Source: GCA-002715885 sp045561575
GTDB taxonomy: Bacteria; Bacteroidota; Bacteroidia; Flavobacteriales; BACL11
DNA length: 15,050 nucleotides
Assembly (NCBI GenBank): GCA_045561575.1
Contig: JBJKXM010000010.1
Coordinates: 1-15,050 of the forward strand
Reading direction: 5' to 3'
Shown: piece by piece, positions 6,990-14,873 of the stretch
Position numbering within the stretch: the stretch's first letter is position 1
Layout: each line of letters starts with the position of its first letter
The notes under the pieces: generated by a model
Seen by the model: only the letters and a program-made list of their open reading frames with translations
Told to the model about the DNA's origin: nothing
Database searches by the model: none
Translations under genes and position numbers: made by a program

Positions 6990-8789
6990 TTATTTTATAA
7001 TGAATTTCTTTTCCACACTACCATCATCGTAGATATACATTAGTGGAGTATTTTCTTTGTAGTTACATTTTTTTCCTAGCAAATCAGTAATGTAAAGAAG
7101 CTCTTTTTTGTTTGATGAAGGCCTGTCAATAGTCCCAGAGATAGCGTAGTATTTGTAAAATTCATATTCAGCCCTTTCAGGAGACAAAACTATTGCCTGA
7201 GAATTACGAGCAGTTAAATAAAACTTTACAAGCGGAGAAGAGGAAAAAGGCATGTAGCATGAGTACACCCCGTCATTAGCTGTTGCATCTCCATTTGTTC
7301 CGTCATCATACATGCTAAATTCCTGAAATTTTGAATTGTATTCACTTAATGTGGCCATTATGCTCACATAAGATTCGTTATTTACATTTGCCGTAACAAC
7401 ACCCCCATTAACCTCAACATTATAAATATTAGGAGGTGTGGCTGAAATTTCAGGATGACTTAATAAAAAAGGAATTCGATTTCTTAAGCTAGACATGATC
7501 CCCCCAAAACCATATCCTCCCCACCCAAAAAAAGATAAGTCTTGCTCTACATTATCAGTATAGTTAGAAATAGAGAAAAGTTTGTGCGGATCACTATTAA
7601 CTGCATTGTAGGCCATAGCTTGCATGCTTTGAACTTCATTTCTAATTTGATTAGTGTCTAATTCATTTATAACTGTTCTTAGGTGGGCGGTATATCTTCT
7701 TCTGTGTTCAGCATTGTTAAACAAGTAAGCAGTTAATGGGCGAGCTAAAGTTGGATCAGCACCATAATAAGGATCATAATGGGCAGGGTGATTTGGCCCA
7801 ATAGGAGTGAATATATCCCACCCAAGCAATGCATTTATAAAGCTTTGGCTAAGATCCCAGGGAATCATTTGAAAAATTCCGTCTTCAGCTTGATACATAT
7901 AATAGTTATGCACATAATACCCATTGTATGTGTCAAAATTTCCAACTACTGTATTTACAGCAAAAGCCCATAAAGCTCTATCAATATTTAAAAAAGAATC
8001 AAGATTGTTAGGGGTGAAGTTTAAGGCATAAATCATATCAATAAACTCTTTCCAGCCATGATTTGATTTTCTATCGTAACTAGAATAATAAAGAGTACTG
8101 TCACTTGAGCCATACCAGGTTAAACCTGGATACCCCCCAGGGGGAGTTCCAGTTGTGTCACAAAACATTCCACTAGCATCACATTTAAACAATGCACCAT
8201 CGTCATAATCAAAGTGTTTTTTTGCAAATTGTTTATTGATAGACTCCGTATTCACATACATTCCTAAATAGTTACCCTGCACATTTAGCTTCATTAGATT
8301 GACTTCTGGAGTGGGGAGATACTTTCTGTATATTTTTGACGCAAGATATTCCTTAAGGAAAGTTGCGTCCATCCAGGCATTGGCAAGCTTTAACTTTTTA
8401 TATCCTAATAATTTTTGACCACTTATCCAATAGTTCATATCAATGTTGTATGGCAACTTAGGCACACCGTTGTCATAAGGAATACAAAAGGTTGAATTAC
8501 CTTTATACCTAACACCGGCACTATCCAAAGTTACATCACCGAGAGTTATACTTGCAGGTATTCTATATGATGGATTTGTAAAAAAAGTTGTTTGTAAAAC
8601 ATTATGGTAGTTGGGGTCGTGAAAGTTTACGTATAAAGTTCTTAGAGAATCTTTTTCATATATCCCCCCTGGTGTGTCATATAAAACTTGAGGGTCATAA
8701 TCAAATAAAGTTTGGCTTGACACAGAATTGGAAATTAGAACAAGAAAAAAACAAGCAACTAGTTTTGTCACAGATCTGCCCAAATACAT
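6990..8789 (-). CDS. Secreted CotH-kinase-like protein with type A T9SS sorting domain
   Basis: A 599-residue exported protein. Residues 1-26 form a signal peptide (hydrophobic run 9-20, cleavage near SSQ). Residues about 45-440 match the CotH family, an atypical secreted protein-kinase fold: GVRYKGNST (92-100, glycine-rich loop equivalent), KKLKLANAWMDATFLKEYLA (131-150), GNYLGMYVNTE (172-182), GNFD with Asp286 as the likely catalytic Asp, and IPWDLSQSF with Asp312 as the likely metal-binding Asp. A beta-sandwich-like region follows (about 455-540) with an Asp-rich YDDGTNGDATANDGVYS stretch that may bind calcium. The tail from about 564 (ITDLLGKK, then YIYDDGSVEKKFIIK) fits a type A T9SS sorting domain. 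It begins 2 bp after the stop of the larger CotH-like gene, so the two are probably translated from one message. Substrate and actual kinase activity are unknown. Confidence 0.82.
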   Translation of the reverse strand: MYLGRSVTKLVACFFLVLISNSVSSQTLFDYDPQVLYDTPGGIYEKDSLRTLYVNFHDPNYHNVLQTTFFTNPSYRIPASITLGDVTLDSAGVRYKGNSTFCIPYDNGVPKLPYNIDMNYWISGQKLLGYKKLKLANAWMDATFLKEYLASKIYRKYLPTPEVNLMKLNVQGNYLGMYVNTESINKQFAKKHFDYDDGALFKCDASGMFCDTTGTPPGGYPGLTWYGSSDSTLYYSSYDRKSNHGWKEFIDMIYALNFTPNNLDSFLNIDRALWAFAVNTVVGNFDTYNGYYVHNYYMYQAEDGIFQMIPWDLSQSFINALLGWDIFTPIGPNHPAHYDPYYGADPTLARPLTAYLFNNAEHRRRYTAHLRTVINELDTNQIRNEVQSMQAMAYNAVNSDPHKLFSISNYTDNVEQDLSFFGWGGYGFGGIMSSLRNRIPFLLSHPEISATPPNIYNVEVNGGVVTANVNNESYVSIMATLSEYNSKFQEFSMYDDGTNGDATANDGVYSCYMPFSSSPLVKFYLTARNSQAIVLSPERAEYEFYKYYAISGTIDRPSSNKKELLYITDLLGKKCNYKENTPLMYIYDDGSVEKKFIIK

Positions 8790-8791
8790 GA

Positions 8792-11700
8792 TTACCTAAT
8801 TATGTTTATACCACCTTGTTTAAAATACTTCCACCCCTCGGTATCTTGGTAGGAAACTTCGTAGACATATGTGCCAAAAGGAAGTTCGAAACCTTTAGAT
8901 TGATGAGTTCCATCCCATCCATTATCGATTGATAAATCAAAAATGTTTTTTGTTGAATAAACAACTTCATTTGATCTATTATAAATATTAATCGTAAAAC
9001 TACTTTCCCTTATGCCGTGATAGCTAATATAAAAAAGGTCATTGATGGCATCAGAGTTTGGAGAGAATGAGTTTGGAATATAAATCCAGTGATCGTCAGT
9101 TATGCTTAGAATCCTATATGTCGAATCTGCACACCCATTGGCATCAGCTACCCTTAATGAAATTTGATATTGAGCAACTGATTCAGGATAAGTGTATTTT
9201 GGGTTTTGAGCAAGGCTGTAACCAATATTATCACCAAAATCCCAGTCCCAACTAATTACGCTTGCAGATGATTTATCAATCATTTCGATTGTTGTGTAAA
9301 GAATACTGGTTTCATTTGGGTTTAATTGAAAATCAGCAACTGGAGCGTTTGAAATTGTAACAAATCCTTGACCACTTAAATTACCTTGTTCAACGGCATC
9401 AGAGAAGCTTAATAAATCATAAACCCCCTCTTCTCTAGTTGAAATTATATATGGATTATCCATTGTCGTAATTTGTTGTTGGGCAACACCATTTATTGAA
9501 TATGAGAATGTGTATGGTGCGATGCCGGTAAAGGCAACGCTTACATTTGCAGGGCTTTGCCTGTTTGAACAAATTGTGTCATTTCCTGATATAAATGCAG
9601 TTATTGTTGGAAGCAGGTAAAGGTTTAGCGTAATTGTATCATCATGATTTGCATAAAAAGAAATATTCTCACTTGTGTTTTGTGGCATTATAAAACAACT
9701 ATCACTAGACCAACTACTAAAACCATATAAAGGATCAATAATTGGAGATACATTAACCGTGTCACCTAAAACATAATTAACTGTTGTTGGATTTGCTCCA
9801 AGGATATTTCCATCTACACTAATATCTGAACTTGTTCCGCTTGGGTTAATTTTAAACGTAACATCTCTTGTTTCAACAGGGGGAATAAAGTTTGCAATAA
9901 CCGTAACATCTCCTTGTAAATCCAAAACCAATGTATCCACTAAAGGATCATAGACATATGTACCTGCGGGAAGTACTTCCCAGTTTTGAAAAGTCCCGCT
10001 TTTCACTTCAAAAGGAAGGTTAACCCCTCCGTATCTTTGATCCGTCCAACCTGTATTTGTTTGATTAATTATATTCCCATCACTCATTTCTACTTCACCA
10101 ATACCAAGAATTTGAACGGTAATGTTATGAGGGCCTGAAAGAGCAGGATAACATGGGCCAAATCCTGCATTCATAATACTACATCTAGCATTAATAAAAT
10201 CTCTAACATCCTGTACGTTGGATTGCCATTCAGTATATGTTCCGCCCCATTTAGCAATTTGCCTTGGCATTTCAGGATCTATAACAGCAATCATACTGTC
10301 TAAAATTGAAATCATGGTATCACAGGATAAATAACCATTAGCTAAATCTTGCCATCTGTTAAGATAATCGTCAAAAAAATCAGAGTTGTTTAAGAGCTCA
10401 TTCCAAATAGGCACGTGTCCCTGACCTCCAGGATCACTTAAGCTACTTGGGTCACACGGATCTGCATTCACTGACATTGTTGGAACTCCAGTATAATTTG
10501 TTCCATGGTCAAAAGTGTTGTCCATGTCCCATAAAGTGTAACGCCATTTCTTTTTTTCTCCAGCAGTATCCATCCCTCTCCACCATGCAGTGTTCCAATT
10601 TAACCAATCCCCGCAAACCACATATGAATTCAGTAAAAAGTAATCAATAATACTACCAGTGTTATATTGGCTTTTTACAGTTTGGTAGTTAGCCTGATTG
10701 GCCATTGAATTTGTAGTAATGAAATTTTTTAGGTTATCCCAATCGGTTTGTGCTTGGGGCCCTCCATATTCAATCCATGTTCCACCCCATGTTTTTAAAA
10801 ACTGAAGATTGTTTTTGTCTTGGTCGTAATAATAGTCTGTAAAGTCATGGTCATCTACTTTTTCTCTCATTTCATAAACACCCCAGTACTGGCCATTTAA
10901 ATATAGTATACATGATTTAGTTGATCTTTCATCTAAGCGAAGGTCGGCAAGCTGTGATAAGTGTTGTATGTAGGCATCCCTGATGTGAGCGCCACTACTG
11001 CCAAATGAAAAAGGATAATTGTCGTTTGCAGCTGCTTTTACTATAACTCTTTGAAATTTATCTCTACTTTTTGTGTCAAAAACTTTGTCTTGTAGCGCAT
11101 GGTTGTAACCAAATTGATCTCTCATTACATAGTCAAAACCTCTTTGGTCATAAGCCCAAGAATCATTTCCATGCTTGTTAAACTCACCCGTTCCTTTGTC
11201 AAGTAAAACACCGTTTTTATCAAACCATTCAATTGTTCCTTGAGGTTCATGAGGCACTCCGTTCCACCAACTTCCAATTGTTTGCAAACCATCTTCAATT
11301 AATATTGCAACACTATCCCCTGAAACTGATAAGATTGGAATTGTGTGCGTATCATTAATAAAAAAGGTATGATAATCAATAAAGCTAGGCGGAACACTTA
11401 CGTTAGTGCTATAAGCCACAGCTTTTATAACAGAAGTTGATGAAATATTAAATGGGCCAGTGTAAAGATTTGCTGTATTATCAGGCCTACTCCCATCCGT
11501 TGTATAGTAAATTAATGCGTTTGGGTCTGTTGAAGAAAGTGTAAGGTCAAACGGACCACTGTAATATCCAGATGTTTGAGAAAAAGAGGGTATTGGTGCG
11601 TATTCAAGCATTGCCCCAGTGTTGTTTGCATTTGGAGTTGCGGTGGTAAAAAGAGACCATGTAGAACCTCCATTTATCTCTCTTCCTCTAGAGTGAGACT

Positions 11701-12109
11701 TTTGCGCAGGCACAACAGAAATGGAATCAACAACACTTCCGCTTGCATCAGACAACACAAAAACTTCATTAAATTTTGTTTGTGTTATTTTAAAATTACT
11801 ATGAGCAACACCCCCATTTATTTCATCTAGACCAGAACAATAAATTATTGCAACACTATTTGCGCTTACAATAAAAGAGCTTGGAAATTGCCACTTTGTT
11901 AGGTTGTTAGGCTTATCAGTAAGATACCATCCGTTTAGATCAACATCAGAATTAGATGTGTTGTAAAGCTCAATCCAATCTTCGTATTCACCATAATTAT
12001 CTTGATGGCTATCAAAATTTGATGCAGAAAATTCATTTATTACAATCTGGCCTAAAAGGTTTGAGTGCAAAAAAGCAAGAAAAATAGAAATTAGACAGTA
12101 CCTTAACAT
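8792..12109 (-). CDS. Large multidomain secreted CotH-like protein (lamin-tail, chitobiase-C, CotH, PKD, CHU_C)
   Basis: An 1105-residue modular exoprotein. Signal peptide 1-20; lamin-tail domain about 21-160 (IVINEFSAS, WIELYN, DLNGWYLTD); chitobiase/hexosaminidase C-terminal-like beta domain about 180-245 (YSGPFDLTLSS, IYYTTDGSRPD); CotH kinase-like domain about 255-650 with GEFNKHGNDSW (308-318), a conserved NGQYWGVYEMREK (405-417), Asp501 as likely catalytic Asp and LWDMDNTF (527-534) with Asp528/Asp530 as likely metal ligands; two InlB/PEGA-like beta repeats about 665-830 (e.g. GDVTVIANF); a PKD-like domain about 922-1005 (SWDWDFGD); and a C-terminal CHU_C/gliding-motility type domain 1010-1105 (IPNSFSPNSDAINDLF, NGWDGTHQSKG, PFGTYVYEV). 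The tail marks it as a T9SS type B substrate, likely cell-surface attached or released. Transcription probably begins in the divergent region upstream. The substrate of the kinase-like domain is unknown. Confidence 0.85.
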   Translation of the reverse strand: MLRYCLISIFLAFLHSNLLGQIVINEFSASNFDSHQDNYGEYEDWIELYNTSNSDVDLNGWYLTDKPNNLTKWQFPSSFIVSANSVAIIYCSGLDEINGGVAHSNFKITQTKFNEVFVLSDASGSVVDSISVVPAQKSHSRGREINGGSTWSLFTTATPNANNTGAMLEYAPIPSFSQTSGYYSGPFDLTLSSTDPNALIYYTTDGSRPDNTANLYTGPFNISSTSVIKAVAYSTNVSVPPSFIDYHTFFINDTHTIPILSVSGDSVAILIEDGLQTIGSWWNGVPHEPQGTIEWFDKNGVLLDKGTGEFNKHGNDSWAYDQRGFDYVMRDQFGYNHALQDKVFDTKSRDKFQRVIVKAAANDNYPFSFGSSGAHIRDAYIQHLSQLADLRLDERSTKSCILYLNGQYWGVYEMREKVDDHDFTDYYYDQDKNNLQFLKTWGGTWIEYGGPQAQTDWDNLKNFITTNSMANQANYQTVKSQYNTGSIIDYFLLNSYVVCGDWLNWNTAWWRGMDTAGEKKKWRYTLWDMDNTFDHGTNYTGVPTMSVNADPCDPSSLSDPGGQGHVPIWNELLNNSDFFDDYLNRWQDLANGYLSCDTMISILDSMIAVIDPEMPRQIAKWGGTYTEWQSNVQDVRDFINARCSIMNAGFGPCYPALSGPHNITVQILGIGEVEMSDGNIINQTNTGWTDQRYGGVNLPFEVKSGTFQNWEVLPAGTYVYDPLVDTLVLDLQGDVTVIANFIPPVETRDVTFKINPSGTSSDISVDGNILGANPTTVNYVLGDTVNVSPIIDPLYGFSSWSSDSCFIMPQNTSENISFYANHDDTITLNLYLLPTITAFISGNDTICSNRQSPANVSVAFTGIAPYTFSYSINGVAQQQITTMDNPYIISTREEGVYDLLSFSDAVEQGNLSGQGFVTISNAPVADFQLNPNETSILYTTIEMIDKSSASVISWDWDFGDNIGYSLAQNPKYTYPESVAQYQISLRVADANGCADSTYRILSITDDHWIYIPNSFSPNSDAINDLFYISYHGIRESSFTINIYNRSNEVVYSTKNIFDLSIDNGWDGTHQSKGFELPFGTYVYEVSYQDTEGWKYFKQGGINIIR

Positions 12110-12128
12110 TGTATTAATCTATAATTCA

Positions 12129-12136
12129 CAAAGATA
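12129..12136 (-). promoter_or_regulatory. Putative -7 element for the CotH-like gene pair
   Basis: On the minus strand TATCTTTG matches the Bacteroidota TAnnTTTG -7 consensus, about 20 bases before the ATG of the 1105-aa gene. No TTG is found at the expected -33 spacing, so support is partial. The divergent gap 12110-12263 is very AT-rich and holds this element and one facing the other way; nothing else was recognised in it. Confidence 0.4.
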
Positions 12137-12239
12137 AGTAATATTTATTAGAGTAAATACGCTAATATTTCAATCACGATTAAATAATTTAAAAGTGATA
12201 ATTCGGACTTCTTATGTCTATAAATTAGATATGGTTTTC

Positions 12240-12247
12240 TAATTTTG
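12240..12247 (+). promoter_or_regulatory. Putative -7 element for the PLP decarboxylase gene
   Basis: TAATTTTG fits TAnnTTTG and lies 16 bases before the ATG at 12264, which would give a nearly leaderless message. No clear -33 TTG at the right distance. The AT-rich context makes a chance match plausible. Confidence 0.33.
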
Positions 12248-12263
12248 TCTTTCGAAAATAATT

Positions 12264-13661
12264 ATGCAAGATTCTAACAATATTAGAGAAGATTTAGATT
12301 TATTTAATCAAATTGTAGATTTGTTTCTACAAGATGAGTTAGATAGTCCTGTTGCAAATTATATCAATCCTGAAAATTTATTGAAAGATTTGGATTTAAG
12401 TTTAAATGATAACCCTTCTGTTGAAGAGGAGTTTAAAAAAAATTTAAAAAAACTTATTCTTTCTACTCCTAAATCATCATCCAAGCTTTTTTTTAATCAG
12501 CTTTTTGGAGGAAGACATAGTAAGGGTGTTTTGGGAGATTTGTTAGCTGTTATGCTAAATAATTCAATGGCAACATACAAAATCGCAGGACCACAAGTTG
12601 CAGTTGAAAAAGAAATAATTAAAAAAGTATGTGACATAATAGGATATTCTAATAATGCCTCTGGAACTTTTCCAACAGGAGGTTCAATGAGTAACTTTAT
12701 GTCTATGGTAATTGCAAGAGACACTAAAAAAAATCAGATTATTGAAAAAGGGTTTAGGCACGATTTTGTTGCTTATTCATCTGAAATATCACACTATTCA
12801 ATTTCTAAAAACGCTTCTTTTTGTGGATTAGGCAAAGGCAATGTAAGATATGTTCAGTGCAATGAATTTGGCCAAATGGACGTTGATTGTCTTGAAAATC
12901 AAATAAAGTCAGATTTGCAAGAGGGTCTGATTCCTTTTTATATAAACGCAACATCTGGAACAACAGTGCTATGTGCATTTGATAATATTGAGGATATATC
13001 AAAAGTGTCAAAAAAATATGACATTTGGCTTCATGTAGATGGGGCGTTTGGCGGATCTGTCTTGTTCTCAAATAAATATTTTCACCTTTTAAAAGGAGTT
13101 GAAAATTCAGATTCATTTTGTTTTAACGCTCACAAGACATTGGGCGTTCCTTTAAGCACATCTGTTCTAGTTGTTAATGAAGGTTCTGCTCTAGAAAAAT
13201 CATTCAGCAACAAAGCCTCATACCTTTATCAAACTCACGATAATAACTACAACTTAGGACAAACTTCATTTGAGTGTGGAAGAAGAAATAATGCCTTAAA
13301 ATTTTGGGTTTTGTGGAAAGCCATTGGAACAAATGGATTAAAAAAAATGGTAGAGCATGAATTTGATTTAGCACAATACGCCAGAGAATATGTAAATAAT
13401 AATAAAGACTATACTTTGTATAGTTTTAAAGATTCATTATCAATATGTTTTAACTACAAGAACTATGAACCAATGGATTTGTGTAAAAAGTTATACGAAA
13501 ACAACGTATTAATGGTAGGGCATGGTAATTTTAATGATAAGTGCTTTATAAGGCTTGTTACAATAAACTCTCAAAACACAAAACAAGACATAGACAATTT
13601 TTTCTGTTTACTAGAAAAGTTTTCTAAAGATTTTGACAGTCAAATTAAAAAAATCAATTAA
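12264..13661 (+). CDS. Group II PLP-dependent decarboxylase (glutamate / cysteine-sulfinate decarboxylase-like)
   Basis: Cytoplasmic pyridoxal-phosphate enzyme of 465 aa, typical length for the family. Motifs in order: LNNSMATYKIAGP (98-110, equivalent to the LNxSxxTYExAP of animal GAD/CSAD); GTFPTGGSMSNF (134-145, phosphate binding); His177 in SEISHYS, stacking on the ring; INATSGTTVLCAFD (227-240); DIWLHVDGAFGG with Asp259 pairing the ring nitrogen; FNAHKTLGVPL with the Schiff-base Lys291; a catalytic-loop Tyr329; ECGRRNNALKFWVLWKAIG (337-355); and Arg429 near the substrate carboxylate. The NAHKTLGVPL and GRRxxxLKxWxxWKA patterns place it closer to glutamate and cysteine-sulfinate decarboxylases than to aromatic ones. 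HVDGA replaces the usual HVDAA. The substrate is undecided between glutamate, cysteine sulfinate and aspartate. The next gene follows after 24 bp on the same strand. Confidence 0.85.
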   Translation: MQDSNNIREDLDLFNQIVDLFLQDELDSPVANYINPENLLKDLDLSLNDNPSVEEEFKKNLKKLILSTPKSSSKLFFNQLFGGRHSKGVLGDLLAVMLNNSMATYKIAGPQVAVEKEIIKKVCDIIGYSNNASGTFPTGGSMSNFMSMVIARDTKKNQIIEKGFRHDFVAYSSEISHYSISKNASFCGLGKGNVRYVQCNEFGQMDVDCLENQIKSDLQEGLIPFYINATSGTTVLCAFDNIEDISKVSKKYDIWLHVDGAFGGSVLFSNKYFHLLKGVENSDSFCFNAHKTLGVPLSTSVLVVNEGSALEKSFSNKASYLYQTHDNNYNLGQTSFECGRRNNALKFWVLWKAIGTNGLKKMVEHEFDLAQYAREYVNNNKDYTLYSFKDSLSICFNYKNYEPMDLCKKLYENNVLMVGHGNFNDKCFIRLVTINSQNTKQDIDNFFCLLEKFSKDFDSQIKKIN

Positions 13662-13669
13662 ATAAAAAC

Positions 13670-13687
13670 TAGCTATATTAGCTATAT
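13670..13687 (+). repeat. 9-bp tandem duplication at a start codon
   Basis: TAGCTATAT occurs twice head to tail, and its second copy supplies the first two bases of the ATG at 13686. The same stretch contains the short palindrome AGCTA-tat-TAGCT, so it could be a small operator or just AT-rich slippage. Function unknown. Confidence 0.5.
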
Positions 13688-14339
13688 GCAAACAGATTTT
13701 ATTATTGCTCTAGCCTGGCCAGAAGGAATGGTTTCTGCTTGTGGTTCATGGTATGATATTTTTTTTGCAAGAAACAAAAAATATCGGGTTGGGCATTCTG
13801 CACTAGCCTTAGTAGATAGTGTTTCGGGTAAACTTCGATATTTTGATTTTGGCAGATATCACGCCCCTAAAGATTTTGGTCGAGTGAGAGATATTGAAAC
13901 AGATAGAGATGTTGCAATTAAGACAAATGCTAAAATTGAAAAAAATAAAATCAATAATCTCAAAGAAATACTTTTAGAAATAAAAAGTAATGAGAGTTTT
14001 CACGGGGAGGGAACCTTATATGCATCAGTTTTAAATGACGTATCATATTCTAGGGCATATGAGTATGCTAAAAAAATTCAGAATAAGGGGTTAATACCAT
14101 ACGGCCCCTTTGTATATAATGGAACAAACTGCTCAAGGTTTGTTGCGTCGGTTATGAGGAGCTCAAGCCCAACATACTTAAAAAACGCAAGATTAAAATT
14201 CCCAATTTGTATCTCACCTTCTCCAAAGAGAAATGTTGGAATAGCTAATGCAAATTTTTATAAGATAACAGAAAACAAATTTGAGGAAATAAAAAGAAAT
14301 TGGCTTGAATCATATTTTAAAAGCATTGAAAGATCATGA
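13686..14339 (+). CDS. Uncharacterised Bacteroidota protein (DUF6695-like), possible permuted NlpC/P60-type fold
   Basis: A 217-residue soluble protein with no signal peptide or membrane segment. I recognise its pattern as a family of unknown function common in Bacteroidota (probably DUF6695; recalled, not searched). Conserved-looking stretches: IALAWPEG (7-14), VGHSALALVD (35-44), YFDFGRYHAPKDFGRVRDIE (52-71) followed by TD, HGEGTLYAS (106-114) and YGPFVYNGTNCSRFV (139-153). A His early (His37), a second His (His59 or His106) and a late Cys in NCSRFV (Cys149) recall the His...His...NCxxFV order of LRAT/YiiX-type circularly permuted NlpC/P60 enzymes, which suggests a thiol hydrolase or acyltransferase; this is inference from motif order only. 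Its stop overlaps the next start (ATGA), so the pair is translationally coupled. Confidence 0.72.
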   Translation: MQTDFIIALAWPEGMVSACGSWYDIFFARNKKYRVGHSALALVDSVSGKLRYFDFGRYHAPKDFGRVRDIETDRDVAIKTNAKIEKNKINNLKEILLEIKSNESFHGEGTLYASVLNDVSYSRAYEYAKKIQNKGLIPYGPFVYNGTNCSRFVASVMRSSSPTYLKNARLKFPICISPSPKRNVGIANANFYKITENKFEEIKRNWLESYFKSIERS

Positions 14340-14620
14340 GTTTTTCACCACCAAACAAATTGAAAAATATTCCTGAAAAAGCTCAATGGCTTGGGGGTAT
14401 CGGTGCAGGGTCCTGGTTTTATATTGAAAAAAAGGATGAAAATTATGAGATAAGTAGATTTTCTCCAAAAGGAGAGCTAGAGTGCAGAGGGGTATTTAAG
14501 ACTGAAGATCCTTGTTTTAAAATTACTGAGAACTACACATTTACTTATTTGTCACACTGTAGTTTGTGCACAATTTTACAAAATGAAAAAGAATTTATAT
14601 TTAAGTTATATGAGAATTAA
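14336..14620 (+). CDS. Small uncharacterised protein coupled to the DUF6695-like gene
   Basis: A 94-residue protein without signal peptide or membrane segments. Visible features are a Pro/Lys-rich start (PPNKLKNIP), GGIGAGSWFYIE (20-31), RFSPKGELECRG (41-52) and a C-terminal YLSHCSLCTILQN (71-83) containing one CxxC. It has four cysteines (50, 60, 75, 78). The length and strand-rich pattern suggest a small beta protein. Similar sequences seem to occur in flavobacteria, but I cannot assign a family. Its ATG overlaps the stop of the previous gene by 4 bp and its own end overlaps the glutaredoxin-like gene by 11 bp. This points to strict co-expression and perhaps interaction with the 217-aa protein. 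Function unknown. Confidence 0.7.
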   Translation: MSFSPPNKLKNIPEKAQWLGGIGAGSWFYIEKKDENYEISRFSPKGELECRGVFKTEDPCFKITENYTFTYLSHCSLCTILQNEKEFIFKLYEN

Positions 14621-14843
14621 AATGTATAGTGCTGATTGGTGTTCTGATTGTAGAGTTGCCAAAAAATATTTAGACGATCAATTAGTTGAATATAAGCTTA
14701 TTGATATCACTAAAGATTCAAATGCTGCAGAATATGTTATGAGTGTAAATGGAGGCAAAAGAATCATACCGACTTTTATTATTGACTCTAAAATATATAC
14801 TAACCCCGGAATTCAAGAATTATCAAAGCTTATAATGCAATAA
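14610..14843 (+). CDS. Glutaredoxin-family protein
   Basis: A 77-residue thioredoxin-fold thiol oxidoreductase of minimal glutaredoxin size. The N-terminal strand MRIKMYSADW leads into the redox motif CSDC (Cys11 and Cys14), followed by the helix RVAKKYLDD; the cis-proline motif is in IIPTFII (Pro54), after a GGK turn typical of glutaredoxin/mycoredoxin-like proteins. It probably reduces disulfides or mixed disulfides in the cytoplasm. I chose ATG 14610 because it gives the usual short lead into the first strand. An in-frame ATG at 14583 would add nine residues lying within the previous gene. The gene overlaps the 94-aa gene by 11 bp and precedes purF by 30 bp. Confidence 0.85.
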   Translation: MRIKMYSADWCSDCRVAKKYLDDQLVEYKLIDITKDSNAAEYVMSVNGGKRIIPTFIIDSKIYTNPGIQELSKLIMQ

Positions 14844-14847
14844 TTAA

Positions 14848-14855
14848 TACATTTG
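14848..14855 (+). promoter_or_regulatory. Putative -7 element upstream of purF
   Basis: TACATTTG matches TAnnTTTG in the 30-bp gap before purF, 18 bases ahead of the ATG at 14874. No TTG at -33 spacing was seen, so purF may either have its own weak promoter or be read through from the upstream genes. Confidence 0.35.
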
Positions 14856-14873
14856 TATTTCAAAAAATAATCT

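Noticed and set aside
12110..12263. Possible small RNA or riboswitch in the divergent gap
   Set aside because: The gap is AT-rich with no stable stem or conserved aptamer pattern that I can see; only promoter-like elements are supported.
12497..13116. Two minus-strand open frames inside the PLP decarboxylase gene
   Set aside because: They are antisense to conserved active-site motifs of the decarboxylase, show no family resemblance and have low-complexity translations.
14583..14609. Upstream ATG for the glutaredoxin-like protein
   Set aside because: The nine extra residues are not typical of glutaredoxins, and the ATG at 14610 gives a standard N-terminal strand.
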